64,000 bases of DNA, from assembly GCA_033558025.1 (NCBI GenBank), contig JAUCEF010000018.1, positions 3,472,001-3,536,000 of the forward strand, read 5' to 3'. This document shows, piece by piece, positions 11,190-21,340 of the stretch. The number at the start of each line of letters is the position of its first letter. Position 1 is the stretch's first letter. A model generated the notes under the pieces. That model was not told where the DNA came from and made no database searches. It saw only the letters and a list, made by a program, of their open reading frames with translations. The translations under genes and the position numbers were made by a program. The DNA comes from Phytophthora sp. 'mugwort' (lineage: Eukaryota > Oomycota > Peronosporomycetes > Peronosporales > Peronosporaceae).

Positions 11190-12830
11190 GCGTGTACTAC
11201 TCCGTTCGGTTTGAGGTCTTTTTTCTCATTCGGTTAACGGTCATGTTGTTTGCCGTTTGAATGTTGTGCCAGGCGCGAGGATCGACCACGAATTGGCGTC
11301 GGTCCATCCATTGAGCGGTGTCCAGACCTAATGACAGCTGGCCACGGTGAGCTCTGCTTCATTTTCGACTTCGCCCACCTCGAGACAAGTCTCAGCACCA
11401 TGCCAGCCTCATCCGCCACGCTTCAGCAAACGGCCCCTGCCCGTCGCGTCAAGAATACCACGTTCTCGGAGCGTCAATGCATCGTCGTGAGCCTCCTCCA
11501 GCTTGCATCTGAAAGCGTCTTATACCATGGTGCTATCACAGCTGTTGTTGCTGCCAATGATGTCCACCTCAGCACTGTGTCGCGATTGTGGAAACGCCAA
11601 AGAAGAAGCAGAACTAACAGGGCTCTACTTTGTGTTGTCGCGCATGCATCTAACTGGCCGTTACCCCGATGCTCGCTCGGAAAAGCTTGAGCGACAGCGC
11701 GGAATTTTTGTAGCAGCTCGCAGCGCGCTCCGTTCGGCTGCGTCGGTCTGTGGTCTTCTCCCATATACCCTACAATCATGGATTTAGGCGGGCGAGCTAC
11801 AGAACGCCCCGAGCGTCGTGAAGCTAGAGCTAACCGAGGAGAATCGACGCACGACTGCAAATGTAAGCACGTCAATCCGGTCACGCATTTATTCGCTGGT
11901 ATGCTTAATACTGTGCACGTGGATTAAAACGTTTTACGCCGCCGAGCCAACTCGTCGGATTCTACTTCTTCCGGGCGAGGTCGCACCCACTCGTCGCGTA
12001 ACGATCAAGCTGTACATCATGTGTGTACGGTTCTTGCGGCTGTCGTGCGGCCTAGATTCGATGGTCATACGCAACAGCGTTCGACGGAATATCCGTGTGT
12101 GGGCCTTCGACATGCATGTAGCTGCTCAACGATCGAGTCGCAGACGCCCAGTCGGAACCCTGGATACTTAGGCGATTACGGTGACAAAGAAGACGTACCG
12201 GCGCATGCTGATCCCGCGAGGCCTACCTACTATCTGTACACACTGGCCCGGAAACAACGAGACCATTGTTGTTCAACAAGATAATGCTCCAGTCCACATC
12301 AAACCGAACGTCCCCGGCTTTCGCGATGCTGCCGCCCGATGGGGCTGGCAGGTGGCACTTCGTTGCCAACCTCCGAACAGCCCAGATATTGACGTTTTCG
12401 ATCTGGGACTGCTCACTGCCATCCAAGCTCGACAGCGCTAGAAGAAGAGCTCTCGGACGTTGGACGAACGGATTCAAGCTGTCACTGAATCGTATTGGGA
12501 GCTCCCGCCTCAAACAATCAACGGTGCCTTCGTTAACCTACAGGGAACGAGAGACCAATGCATCATCCAGCAGGGTGACAACGACTTCAAGCCAAGCCAT
12601 ATGAAGAAGTCGCAGCTCGAGCGGGAGGGGAAGACTCTCCTTGTCGATCCGCTGCTCTGATGAAGCAGCAGAATATTTCGCCGAGTCAGCTGTTTTATAG
12701 TGATCTATTTCATAATGATATCAAGCCAACGCTTCTTGCGGTTGTTTGGAACAAACATCAAGGTTCTGGTATGCGATTGATCCGGAACGGAGTAGTACAA
12801 GTAGTACGCGGCGGCCCACAACAAACCGAC
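11190..12830 (+). pseudogene. Mariner-like (DD34D) transposase remnant
   Basis: Plus-strand pieces of a mariner-type transposase. An HTH-like N-terminal block (FSERQCIVVSLLQ ... HLSTVSRLWKRQ) lies at 11460-11610. The middle carries LLLPGEVAPTRRV near 11970. The C-terminal half contains VVQQDNAPVHIKPN (second catalytic Asp) and NSPDIDVFDLGLL (third Asp); I count 34 residues between those Asp, which is the mariner spacing. After that comes an ERIQAVTESYWELPP block. At least three frameshifts or stops break it. A 200-bp repeat (12830-13025) follows. Confidence 0.75.
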
Positions 12831-13025
12831 CACCAACGATTTGGGTGGTAACTCTGTCAATATTTGATTGTTTGAACTGCGCTTATAATATGTTCTGCAT
12901 GTTGCCCGATGTAGTACGCTGTTCATGTTAACATACCGCTTTTTGCGGGATGTAACATAGCTCCCATACAACTTTCGCTTTAGTGTGCCGGTCCAAACTT
13001 CCGGCAACCCCGATCCCATACAAAA
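12830..13025 (+). repeat. Dispersed 200-bp repeat, copy A (piggyBac-like end region)
   Basis: Shares the phrases GGTAACTCTGTCAATATTTG-like, CGCTTTTTGCGGGATGTA and AGCTCCCATACAACTT with copy B at 20231-20431, in the same orientation, with roughly 85% identity by eye. Copy B lies in the 5' flank of the piggyBac-like gene, so copy A is probably a stranded end of the same family. Confidence 0.7.
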
Positions 13026-13036
13026 CAAAATATTTA

Positions 13037-14155
13037 CAGAATGATTGTAGATATTTGCTACTGGTTCGGGGCATCCACCCGCTTCCGATTGCGGTTTGTT
13101 ACGACGTCTGCAACTTAAGCTCGCAGCTATATCAGTTCGTCTTTGTAATGCTTGGCGCCTTGGTTTAGTGACGAAGAACGCGTGAGAATTCAAGGCCTCA
13201 GAGAAACTGGACTATCAATCCGATCGATTGCAAGGAGGGTCAAGCGTTCAAGAGACGCTATAGAGCGTGCGCTGCAACCAAGGTCAAGCACCCATACCCG
13301 CGCAGACCGCAAGCGCATCGTCCCGGAACGGCTGGCCCGATGGCTGCTCCGGACGGCCGCCTCGGGGGACTTCTCGGCCGCGCAGCTCAAGGCCGACTGC
13401 GCCTGCACGTGCTCCGTGCGGACGACCCGCCGTCTCCTGGCTGGCGTCGACTGGCTCGTCTACTGGAAGGTGAAGAACACCCTTGCTCTCACGTCGGCGC
13501 ACAAGAATACAGCACTGGCGGGGGCCAAGGCATGTTGTCTAGCTCGAGGGAGGCATGGGATTCAATCATTTTTTCTGATGAAAAGAAATTTATTAAGGAT
13601 GGTCTGGATGGAATGCAGCAGCACTTTCACGACGTGCACCTCTCGATGCGCACGAAGGTTAGACCGCAAAACGGCGGAGGCTCAGCGATGGTGTGGGGTG
13701 GCTTCAGCAGCAAGGGCAAGACGGAGCTAGCAGTGCGAGTGGGGCGGCAAACCTCGGCACACTATATAAATACTTTGTCTGAGTACTTGCTCCCCTTTGC
13801 TCATCTACACTTCGGCGCCGAGTTTGTGTATCAGCAGGAAAACGCGTTCTTACACACCTCCCGAAGCAGAGTGAAATTGTTTTTTTTTAGGAGCAGCGTG
13901 TCGAGTTTCTTGCCTGGCCAGCTCGCTCCCCGGATCTCAACCCAATTGAGAATCTCTGGGCTCTCCAATTGCGCAAGGGCTACCCAAACAGAAAGCAGTA
14001 CTCTAGTAGTGGAGTTGACAGAGGTTATGCTCGATGCATGATCTTCGATTGAGCTGGTGGCGCTCACAAAACTCATTGACTCGATGCCGCGTAGGTGCAG
14101 CGAGGTAATCGAGAAGAAGGGCGATAAAACCCACTACTAATACAAGTACGGCCTG
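13037..14155 (+). mobile_element. Tc1-type element inserted at TA in a piggyBac-like end
   Basis: A 1.12-kb block bounded by TA dinucleotides (13035-13036 and 14156-14157), with outside-in ends CAGAATGATTGTAG and CAGGCCGTACTTGTA. It separates repeat copy A from a poly-C plus CGCTCTCAA segment that in copy B (20231-20541) is continuous. The terminal repeats match only loosely, so the exact ends are inferred mainly from the empty-site comparison. Confidence 0.6.
13152..14110 (+). pseudogene. Tc1 transposase remnant (DD34E)
   Basis: N-terminal HTH block FSDEERVRIQGLRETGLSIR and a following homeo-like region at 13160-13270; then RLLAGVDWLVYWKVKNTLAL; then in another frame AWDSIIFSDEKKF near 13560 (first catalytic Asp), SAMVWGGFSSKGK near 13690, and VYQQENAFLHTS near 13840, where the second catalytic position reads Glu instead of Asp. 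The third motif (SPDLNPIENLW-like) is readable near 13930 in a shifted frame after a run of T. So at least two frameshifts and one catalytic change. A start near 13152 is chosen because the HTH block follows directly; no clean ATG fits the frame. Confidence 0.8.
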
Positions 14156-14157
14156 TA

Positions 14158-14186
14158 CCCCCCCCCCCCCCCCCCCCCCCCCCCCC
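14158..14186 (+). repeat. Poly-C tract (29 nt)
   Basis: Uninterrupted C run. A shorter C run followed by the same CGCTCTCAA occurs at 20446-20462. Length may be polymorphic or an assembly artefact. Confidence 0.9.
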
Positions 14187-14248
14187 GCTCTCAAGCCGAT
14201 TTTGACCGCCTGGCAAGTCTTAGTATGGTGTATAATACTACATGTTAA
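14187..14248 (+). repeat. Stranded piggyBac-like terminus ending CATGTTAA
   Basis: Begins GCTCTCAA after the C run and ends TACATGTTAA, like 20453-20541 in the same orientation (begins GCTCTCAA, ends GCATGTTAA). TTAA is the target of piggyBac elements, so this is probably the outer end of a second copy. Confidence 0.45.
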
Positions 14249-14421
14249 GGCCGGTCTAATCTTGTTATTTTTGTATTGCCTCCGATAAGTACGAGTGCAA
14301 GTATCTACTGCGGGAAGGCAACCTGATCAGCCAGGATTGCTTGAACATCGTGCGCAGCGCTCTGTACCATCGATGCTGTTAGATACACCTTCGCCAGACT
14401 TGCAAGTAGGCGTATGGCGTA

Positions 14422-14452
14422 TACCGAGTTTCCTTAGTCAAAGGGCACCCCC
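14422..14452 (+). repeat. Pogo left TIR
   Basis: Inverted match to 16120-16151, one short indel and few substitutions. Confidence 0.85.
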
Positions 14453-14523
14453 ATTACAACGTGAACAGAAAAACGAACAGATTTGAAAATCATGGATACA
14501 AATAGAGCCCGTGTTACTACCAT

Positions 14524-15980
14524 TTAGCTGCTAGACGCTAGCCCGCAGTCATCGCCTACATCCTCAGCTACCTGAAGAGCCTTTAGTTTCGTGACTAGTC
14601 CCGTGATATCAGCCTCCTGCATTATTTCGTCTTCTGGGGCGAATTCCCGTGTATCAGTTGGTATGGCCAGCTTCTTAAAGCCACTTGCTAGCGTAGCAGT
14701 CGATAGATTCTCCCACGCTTTCGTGAGCCACGACATCAGTGTTGCTCGCGATGGTGCATTAAGCTTGAACTTTGCTTGAACACCGCTTTCTTGGTGAGAT
14801 CTCAGCTGGAGCTGCAGATTCTCCACCCAAAGTGACCTCATTGATCTTAAATGGCTTCATCCAGGCGATATCCGCAGGCTGACACGATGAAGTGTAGCCT
14901 GGAGGGACTTTTAGCAGTACGACGTTGATTGTCGCTGCGTACGCTTTAACGGCAGGGTTCAATGACCGCTAAAATCGTCCTAGAGCAGCAGGATTTTTTC
15001 TCCTAAGTGTCTCTGGAACTGAAATGATGCCGCAAAAATTTTATCGATAAGCTCGCGTTCCACCACCCCTTAGCATTGGCGTAAATTTGAACATCGTAGT
15101 TCTCCATCAATGGGGTCACTTCTCTCCATAATCCTCTGCCAAAGCCATTCTGCTTTTTGTGGTTGAAAACCTCGGTATTTGGTACCTTTGAGGGGGGGGG
15201 GCTGCTTAAAAATAGCGAAGGGTGTCTTTCGATTTCCGTGCCTGTCGGCTAAAAGCATAACAGTCATGCGTTTTTTCTCAGCGCCAGCATTGTGCACCCA
15301 CACTGTGCGAGTACCTTTCTCGTCATAGGTACGCGATGGCAGGTACTCGTAGTTCATTGCCGTCTGATCCGCGTTATATATCTCCACAATTCCTTTCTTC
15401 TCGATGATATCAAGCACATCCAAATGAAATTGGTCAGTAACTTGTTTTGAATCAACAGGTGTGTTCTGGCCGATTCTGGTCGTGCAGCGTAGCGATAAAC
15501 GATATTTCGCTAAAAAGCGCTTCCTCCAACTGAAGCTGAAAAACTGCCTTTAGGAATCATTGCATCCTCTGCTAACTCGTTGCTTTGTATTCTAGCATCA
15601 AAGGTGATACGGGACGCCTTCACGGCGGAGATCGCGAACCCAGTGAGCAATCAGGTCTTCATCATCCTCTCCTAGCACAGTAGACAGCCCTTTATCACGA
15701 TTCTTCAGCAGCTTTCCTTTGCCACTCGCCACTGCAGATAAAATCGTTTGCTCTTTCTCAACCCATTTGTATATTTGTCGCTTTTTGTTTTTCTTCTGAG
15801 CTGCAGTGAGCCGGAATAGAACTTGGCGAGCGTGGATTTCATTCCGTCGTTTCGGTAAGTCTAGATTATGTGCGCCTTCTTCTCGTTGGTGATGCTATCC
15901 CGCTGAAATTCGCTCGGTTTCCCGCAGACGCCCTTAATGCTGGTCCTCCCATCTGGAGGGGCCTTCACCTTCGGTGCCAT
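14524..15980 (-). pseudogene. Pogo/Tigger-type (DDE_1) transposase remnant
   Basis: Starts at ATG 15980 (MAPKVKAPPDGRTSIKG). Recognisable blocks: a basic helix region with RNEIHARQVLF and IYKWVEKEQ; VRDLRREGVPYHL near 15620 (CENP-B-like DNA binding); VEIYNADQTAMNYEYLPSR near 15385, which holds the first catalytic Asp of the DDE_1 nuclease; KKRMTVMLLADRHGNRKTP; and SSCQPADIAWMKPFK near 14880, with the third catalytic Asp. The C-terminal tail runs to TAA at 14524. Stops and shifts occur at about five places. It sits centrally between the pogo TIRs, so it was the element's own transposase. Confidence 0.82.
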
Positions 15981-16119
15981 TTTTGGCAATGGCTCGCCGT
16001 CCAGCAGTTTATTAGAGTCGGAAGCTTCAGTGTTTATACACATGCGCCCTTTGACAAATTTCATCCTACTTTCCCATGCGCCAGTTCTATTGGCTAGTTC
16101 ACCTTTCTCGCGATGCGCA

Positions 16120-16151
16120 GGGGGTGCCCTTTGACTAAGGAAAATTCGGTA
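16120..16151 (-). repeat. Pogo right TIR
   Basis: Inverted match to 14422-14452. Confidence 0.85.
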
Positions 16152-16268
16152 TACTGCAATTGGTTTGGGCCTTTATCTGAAGAAGACACAGAGCAAACAT
16201 ATTCGTTTAGCTATGCCAACTCGCAGCTTCAGAATGGTTGAACGTCATGTAGCAAGCAAGCTTTCGTC

Positions 16269-19200
16269 CTACTCGTCCTCGTCTTCATGCTCGTCCACCT
16301 CCTCCTCCTCTTTCTCTTCCTCCTACTCTCCTTCCTCATCGTCTTGCGCAGAGCGACGGCGGCGTTTCTTCCAAAGTCCTTGCATCTGGATATCCCGCCC
16401 AAAGCGAGGGCTTGGGCGTTCCTCGCCGTTCTTCCATTTAACATGCCATATTTGATGGCATATGTTATTGTTCGGTTAGTGGCCTGGACGAACACGATCA
16501 CACAGATATACACTATAGCGTGCAAATAGTGAGTTAGATGCACGAGTACAATACGGGCACTTACTGCAACGAACCGCTTGGTCCCGACGCTACAGGCTTC
16601 GCAAAAGAACCTGGTTGCACTGCGCTGCCCAACCTTGGTCTTTACGAATCGAGCAGACCTTGCATTCATGCTGCGGCCTCTTACGAAATCCCTCCCGCAC
16701 CTGCACCCACTCTTGAAATTCAGACAGCTTGTGTTCCGCACCGATGACTGAAACTTGACGACTTGGTGTGGTGGAACCTGGTGTAGGACCTATTCAAACA
16801 GGCAATGTTAGCCATATACAACTTCAATCCAATATACACCATGTCGGGGTGTTCAAATACAGTATATACCTCGTCGATTAAATCGTCCGCCGCAGTCTGG
16901 AGTAGCTGGGCCTGTAGCACCTCCAAAAACCCAGCGTGGTCTGCGGGTGGGCTGCTTCCCTTGCTGCTTTTCCGTCTCTCGGTAGACAATGAAGGCGTTG
17001 ATCGCCATATCCACTAGCCCCAAGAAGATCGCTTTGTAGTGCTTCCGGAAGCGCACCGATAGCTGCAGCGCTACTCGCTGCAGCCGTGGTTGATCGTGGA
17101 TGTCCACCCGCCCATCCAGCGATGATAGTCCCGCATCGCTGACGGGTAGGGAATGGAAATTCGGCGACCCCTGGAACGTGTCGTCATGTAACCATAAAAA
17201 TAGATTAGCAAAGTGTAGCAAATAGCAAATAGCAATGCAAGCAAACTTACCACAGGACTCGATGGAGGTGCTGCTTCGGTTGACAGCAGATACACAGGAA
17301 GCGGGTCTCACCATTGCAGGACTTGCAGCAGCGGGCAGCACTTGGCCACGGCGATAGTGATGGTCCACGCGGAACGCCGCGAGGGCGCGTTGCATCTTTC
17401 GAAATCAGCGCAGGGGGGGGAGCTCTTCTTTTTCGTCTGGATAGTTCCAACTAGATAGACATTGCGACGTAGCAACTGCAGCGCAAGCTGCACTGACGTA
17501 TAGAATCGGTCGGTAACGACTGCGTGATAAACGCCCGCCTGTTGCTTGGATAAAACTTGGAAAAGGTTGCGCAACACAGCTGATGGGCCCGAGTTAGGGT
17601 CGGCCGATAACTCGGTCGGGGACCGCCCAGCTCGTCCGAGGGTTGGTCAGTTCCGCAGAAGATCTCGATCCTAGCATGGCGTATATACAGCATTAGCGAA
17701 TAGCATAATCAGTTCAAATACAACATGCTGAACTTAGCCAAAAAAAAACAAGGGTCTCCGTCAGAAGTCCCATCATCAACGTACGTAGGCAATAAGCTGT
17801 GTTGGCGCAGCAAGTCATGAGCAACTTCTTTCCCCATTTATGGGGCTTGGCTTTCACGTACTGGGGGGTGATGTTGTGGCGGCTTCTCGAAGGAATCATT
17901 GCTTCGTCAAATGACAGCACTGGTGGTGTCTTGAACCTTTCGAAACGTCTCCTGCAACGTTTCCACCACGGACCTAACTTTCCACGCGCGCGTTGTTCGT
18001 GAAGTGTAGGTTTTATATGGTCCGATCAAACCGAGCCTTGCGCATGAAAGCTCAAAACGTGCCTCTTGGCACAGTCCCCACTCCATGCGTACTCCAATGG
18101 TCGGCAAAATGCTTCTTGTGCGGGTTCAGTATTCTCGCAATAAGCAAGCCAGTGCAGCGTAATACATCCTCTGGTTGAATTTTCTTGTGATTCTTCGTCT
18201 CTTTCATCATCACATCGTCGCTGGAAACATCGTCTCCTCTCGCTTGATAAGCAGTGAATATTGGGTCCACGCGCGCATTGAGATTTTGATCATAGTAGCG
18301 GTTGCTCTCCGAAGCAATGCAGCGCCACAGCCGAGGGGGCATGAAGTGGAAGAACAGGCTCAGTGGAAATTGAGTGAGTTCAAGAACTTCTGCGGTCGGT
18401 CCGTATTCTCCACTGTACAAGCCAGGATAAGACTCTGCTCGAACCGGTTGTGAAGAGGCGTCTACACGGTATATACAACATCAGGTTTTAGGCCAATGTA
18501 GTATATACAACACCAAACCAGCAAACACAACTTACCGAAGTTCCACCCATTACCCCTCATTTACTTCAGCGCATATTCAGCCAACGCAAGATCCTCCATC
18601 TCTTCCTTGGTCAGCGTATCCCACTTGTAGGTCGTCCTGCTCCAATCACGTGAGAGGTTTGCCTTTGCTGCCGCTAGTCTCTCCCGTAGCAGTTTCTGCT
18701 TGGCTCGGTTCTTCTCCCGAGTACGAATCGCAGCACCGAGTCGTTCCACGTCACTGTCGTCCGAAGATCTATCCTCCACACCTCCTTCATCCTCTTCGTC
18801 TATCGCCAGGTTGACACCATCGTCTTTGTCGGTCATCGGCTGCTTCATCCTGCCTCTCGCTATACCAATCGTCGGATTCTGCACTTCATTCCACGTCCGA
18901 CGTCAAAGCATCATCGAACTCTTGCTCAAGCCTCGCAGGGCAGGCAGTAGCAGGCTCCGTAGCAGAAGTAATGGAGACTTCGGGATCATGATCGTCGGTC
19001 TCGATCTGATCCATACCTAGCGACCTGTAATTCACACATGTAGTATTCATCAGCATGCAGCCCAAGGTTCATGTCGTATATACATCATAGCAGGCAAACT
19101 TTACCTGGCCGCTTAGCGTGACATCATTGAGCAGGCTGTCCTGACGCAGATGCTGGCTGGGATGGTGCTGATACAAACTGGGCTAGTGATCCGCTGGAAG

Positions 19201-20117
19201 ATGACTCGCTTCAATCACATCACGTCATATACAACATTGCCAGTAACATCACATGCTGCATTATACAGCATCTGCATATAATCGTACCTGTCACTTCGTG
19301 ACTCCATCTCGGCCGCTTCGTCCGCTGTCTCCAGAACATGAGGGCTAGCCGTCTTCTATTTCTTGTTTCTCCTTGAGTCAGACGTAGAAGGTTCCCTTCG
19401 TTTTGTCTTCGAAGCCGGTCTGCTCTTCTACTTAGCCCTATCCTCTCGCATCTTCTGCAGGAGTTGCGTGCTTGCCTCCTCTCTCGTTGCTTGACCGCGT
19501 AGTTCTTCCGCAGCCAGACGTTCGCGCTCCTTCTTCTTCGCGGGAGACTTCCCTAGGGCAGCCTTTGCAGCGCGTGCGACAGCTTTAGCTTCTTTTGCTG
19601 CCTGAGCCTTGGTCATCTTTTTCTTGCCTGGAGCCTTCCTCTTGGCGGCAGCATCTTCTTCATGTCGCCTGGCTGCGAGAGCCCTCGCGTTTACGAGGTA
19701 GCACGCATCCTTTCCGCGTGGTGGGTGGGGCGGAGCCGCACGTGGGCGTGAGCAATGAGCACCAGAAGTCGGGGCTGGGGCACTGCTGCGGTATCTGCTA
19801 CGACCGGGGCTGCAGGTCCGAAGTCGGAATCTGACGCCCTCTCCCCGTTCATGTCCGCGTTGTGCTCCAGCCTGATGCGCTGCCTCTCCTCCGGAGTCAC
19901 ACCCGCAAGGCGAGCCATGAAAGCTTCCTTTTCACTGCGGGTCTCCCGCCGCGTCACCACTCCGAGCTCTTGCTTGCTTCTTTTCATTTTGTAGACTGAC
20001 TGGAGCTGGCAGCATCGCAGCCACCAAATCCAGTGTCTTGTCGTAAATCAGTGAATCTGTGTCGTAGCCTTGCATTTTCTGGTTTTTCTGTGTACGTTTT
20101 CGCCTACCCGCGTGCAT
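16269..20117 (-). pseudogene. PiggyBac-like transposase gene with at least six short introns, degraded
   Basis: DDE_Tnp_1_7 (piggyBac) transposase read from ATG 20117 (MHAGRRKRTQKNQKMQG) to stops near 16323/16269. N-terminal acidic/charged region, then YSGEYGPTAEVLELTQFPLS and a PHKKHFADHWSTHGVG block near 18100, RAWKVRSVVETLQETF near 17960, LSFDEAMIPSRSRHN near 17900 (catalytic-region Asp), KPHKWGKKLLMTCCA, VVTDRFYTSVQLALQLL near 17510, SVRFRKHYKAIFLGLVDMA near 17050, and a Cys-rich C-terminus (KTKVGQRSATRFFCEAC near 16600). Introns with GT-AG ends that join conserved blocks lie at 16790-16869, 17171-17250, 17671-17780, 18462-18535, 19025-19104 and about 19209-19287; across 17671-17780 splicing joins CLRT to IEIFCG. 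Frame breaks near 19980, in 19430-19690 and in the C-terminus make it a probable pseudogene. Confidence 0.78.
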
Positions 20118-20230
20118 CTCACAGTACTAGACCGTGCTAATATTTGAAGCAAATATTTTAATTATTTAAAAAAGTATCAAAAATAATTATTTACCAAATA
20201 TTTACCTTATTTGGGGAAAATCCGACAGTG

Positions 20231-20431
20231 CCACCCACGTTTTGGGTGATAACTCTGTCAATATTTGGCTGTTTGAGCTGCGCTTTTAATATGTTGTTCG
20301 TGTTGCCCGATGCGGGTACGCTGTTTTCGTGTTAATATCGCGCTTTTTGCGGGATGTAGTATAGCTCCCATACAACTTAAGCGAAAGTATGCCGGCCCAA
20401 ATTTCCGGCCACTCCGATCCCATTCAAAAAC
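20231..20431 (+). repeat. Dispersed 200-bp repeat, copy B
   Basis: Direct-orientation match to 12830-13025 (about 85% by eye). It lies 110 bp upstream of the piggyBac-like ATG, so it is probably the element's 5' flank or promoter region. Confidence 0.7.
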
Positions 20432-20445
20432 ATTAACTAAATCTT

Positions 20446-20541
20446 ACCCCCCCCGCTCTCAACCGTTGTATATAACAACATTAGCGCTACACCAAAAATA
20501 GCCCCTTTTTAACATGTTGTATTTATTATACAGCATGTTAA
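20446..20541 (+). repeat. Probable right end of piggyBac-like element with TTAA
   Basis: Poly-C, then GCTCTCAACCGTTGTATAT, then a near-palindrome TTAACATGTTGTA...TACAGCATGTTAA. The final TTAA (20538-20541) would be the target site. The opposite end of the element was not found. Confidence 0.5.
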
Positions 20542-21296
20542 AGATCAGTTCGATCCGTTAATATTATATCGGTCGTCCTCTCCTGCCAGTAATATTTTGA
20601 GGCCCATTCTGTACATCGCCTCCAAGTCCACACGCGCTGCCTGAGCTTGCAGCTGATTGTACCTGGCCCCGTATCAGATTCGTTGCAGTGATCTAGCGAT
20701 TATTACACAGCACAAACGGCATAAAGACTTTGAATCCGAAAACGAAGACGGATTGCTGTTTGCGCCCATAAGGCGCTACCGCGACGATGCAAGCAAAGCA
20801 TAGTGCTTATGTTCGTGTCGCCATGAACCCTCGTCATCTCGATGGGGCAGTCTTCCATCGGAAGCGCGCTTTCTTATGCTTTCTGGTAAACGATCAGCGA
20901 ACATTACTTGCGCCTCTGCAAACTGAATACCCTATCAGAACCTATGGAGTCGGTTTGCAAAATTGGTTACATTTGACTCTAGTAACGACTTAGCTTTCCA
21001 AACTCACATAAGACACTCGCTACAGTGCGCTCAAGCAGCCATGCAAAATAGAATGGGCGGACCGTGATTTCCGAAAACATATTGACATTCCTGCTTAAGT
21101 AAACCGCGCCGCATCCCGTCTCTCGATCCATTACTTACCCGACACCAAACACACGTATTTACCACAAACAGCCAATCGTTGTCCGTTATTAGCCCCATCC
21201 CTATGTACTGCCACACCAACTTATCGTCGGACGTGGCGGGACAAGAAGCCAGCACCGATTGGCCGCCATGCGCAGTGCGCATTACATTCCGCGTCC
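20542..21296. other. Intergenic, nothing recognised
   Basis: About 750 bp between the piggyBac-like element and the first island gene. Short open frames only; no motif recognised. Confidence 0.5.
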
Positions 21297-21297
21297 C

Positions 21298-21312
21298 GCT
21301 CATTGCGCTCTC
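21298..21312 (+). promoter_or_regulatory. Possible initiator upstream of membrane-protein gene
   Basis: CGCTCATTGCGCTCT lies about 40 bp before the ATG at 21341 and resembles the GCTCATT initiator known from oomycete promoters. Inference from consensus and position. Confidence 0.45.
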
Positions 21313-21340
21313 TCCACAATCAACTCGCTTCCTCATCGCC

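Larger units (their letters stand above)
14422..16151 (-). mobile_element. Pogo-like DNA transposon with TIRs
   Basis: A 1.73-kb element with about 31-bp terminal inverted repeats, 14422-14452 and 16120-16151, outside-in TACCGAGTTTCCTTAGTC against TACCGAATTTTCCTTAGTC, both ending in GGGCACCCCC. TA dinucleotides flank both ends, the usual Tc1/mariner/pogo target duplication. It carries a broken DDE_1 transposase on the minus strand. Confidence 0.85.

Noticed and set aside
12830..13025. The 200-bp repeat as a mariner terminal repeat
   Set aside because: Its second copy lies in the 5' flank of the piggyBac-like gene, and no inverted partner was found at the mariner's other end.
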